From: Brassicibacter mesophilus
GTDB taxonomy: Bacteria; Bacillota; Clostridia; Tissierellales; Proteiniboraceae
DNA length: 64,000 bases
Assembly: GCF_050433385.1 (NCBI RefSeq)
Contig: NZ_JBNPXI010000005.1
Span: forward strand, 1-64,000
Direction: 5' to 3'
The position numbers were made by a program, and so were the translations under genes. Of the stretch, positions 63,580-64,000 are shown one piece after another (within the stretch, counting starts at the first letter, position 1; each line of letters opens with the position of its first letter). The notes beneath the pieces are model-generated. The model was not told where the DNA came from. It saw nothing but the letters and a program-made list of their open reading frames with translations, and made no database searches.

Positions 63580-64000
63580 ATGGATGAAAAAGAAAGAGCG
63601 ATAAAAACTGGTTTTATGGATGCACTACCACTTGCAATTGCTATTGCTGCATATGGGTTATCCTATGGAGTACTTGCAACTCAAGCTAATTTTAGTTTAC
63701 TAGGTATCGTAACAATGTCGCTATTGGTATTTTCTGGATCTATACAAATGGTTGCTGTTGGAATGCTGACGGCTGGGGGAAGTCTTATAAGTGTGCTTAT
63801 TACCTCAGTTTTGTTGAATTTGCGTAACCTGTTATATGGAGCTGCTCTTGCCGAAGGTCTTGCCCCTGCTAAGAAGTGGCGGTGGTTGTTAGTTTTTGGT
63901 GTGTCAGATGAACCTTTTGTTTTGGGAAGCTCAAGGTTTAAAAAATATGGGCCAGATCCTCTTTATTTTGGGATTGTTGTTGGTACTTTTTATATTGCAT
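63580..64000 (+). CDS. azlC: AzlC-family branched-chain amino acid permease (3' end beyond window)
   Basis: ATG 63580 behind GAGGAGGTG; 140 codons are present to the window end. The start MDEKERAIKTGFMDALPLAI and the later LNLRNLLYGAALAEGLAP and FGVSDEPFVLG are AzlC motifs. AzlC with small AzlD exports branched-chain amino acids or analogues; azlD would be expected just outside the window. It is divergent from an XRE-cupin regulator. Confidence 0.85.
   Translation, partial: MDEKERAIKTGFMDALPLAIAIAAYGLSYGVLATQANFSLLGIVTMSLLVFSGSIQMVAVGMLTAGGSLISVLITSVLLNLRNLLYGAALAEGLAPAKKWRWLLVFGVSDEPFVLGSSRFKKYGPDPLYFGIVVGTFYIA

Overview
The window is AT-rich, with strong purine-rich ribosome binding sites (AGGAGG type), frequent GTG/TTG starts and compact operons that overlap by 1-4 nt. 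HutP, RlmD/TrmA, AzlC, EFR1-type ferredoxin, S-layer homology, LtaS-type and ABC-F proteins all point to an anaerobic low-GC Firmicute of class Clostridia; I cannot name the genus. No rRNA, tRNA or CRISPR array was seen. There is one assembly gap of N (19409-19505), inside near-identical repeats of an S-layer gene.

Layout. 1-13.9 kb is core-like: HutP, a staygreen-type protein, an ABC-F ATPase behind a leader-peptide attenuator, an SOS-type DNA-repair pair (radical SAM plus partner) behind two LexA boxes, a peptidoglycan transglycosylase/glucosaminidase pair, a YknXYZ/MacAB-type exporter, and EutH with an M24 aminopeptidase. 13.9-21.1 kb is an inserted-looking block (broken GyrI-like gene, tail-collar protein, discoidin/cadherin-like protein, giant S-layer protein); it is bracketed by two copies of the 3' end of the aminopeptidase gene. 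21.3-27 kb returns to core-like genes: an LtaS-GDPD fusion, a PAS-GGDEF protein and RlmD.

27-41 kb is a defence island just after rlmD. A serine recombinase is followed by an SF2 helicase with a possible nuclease tail, a TatD/QatD-like remnant, a 1477-aa UPF1-like SF1 helicase with a C-terminal Rx4H (HEPN-like) motif, and an AAA ATPase plus subtilisin-like protease pair matching the IetAS anti-phage system. The right flank holds what looks like the tail of another rRNA uracil methyltransferase gene, fitting a recombinase that targets rumA/rlmD-type genes.

41-60 kb is a mosaic of small accessory genes and wreckage: RidA-like and AraC proteins, a truncated Xre regulator, IS3 fragments, and RhuM, UvrD, DUF1801 and sigma/anti-sigma remnants. 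Between these lie intact modules: ECF-like sigma/anti-sigma, lipoprotein plus two-component system, RsgA plus GNAT behind its own attenuator, and WYL regulator plus methyltransferase. 60-64 kb carries an AraC-DUF1835 fusion, an EFR1 flavodoxin/ferredoxin protein with tandem palindromic operators, and a cupin-XRE regulator divergent from azlC, which runs off the window end.

The most notable results are: (i) matching activator-type promoters in front of the transglycosylase operon and the YknXYZ-like operon; (ii) SOS control of the radical-SAM repair pair; (iii) the complete leader-peptide attenuator of the ABC-F gene; (iv) the clustered helicase/IetAS defence island with a putative helicase-HEPN fusion.
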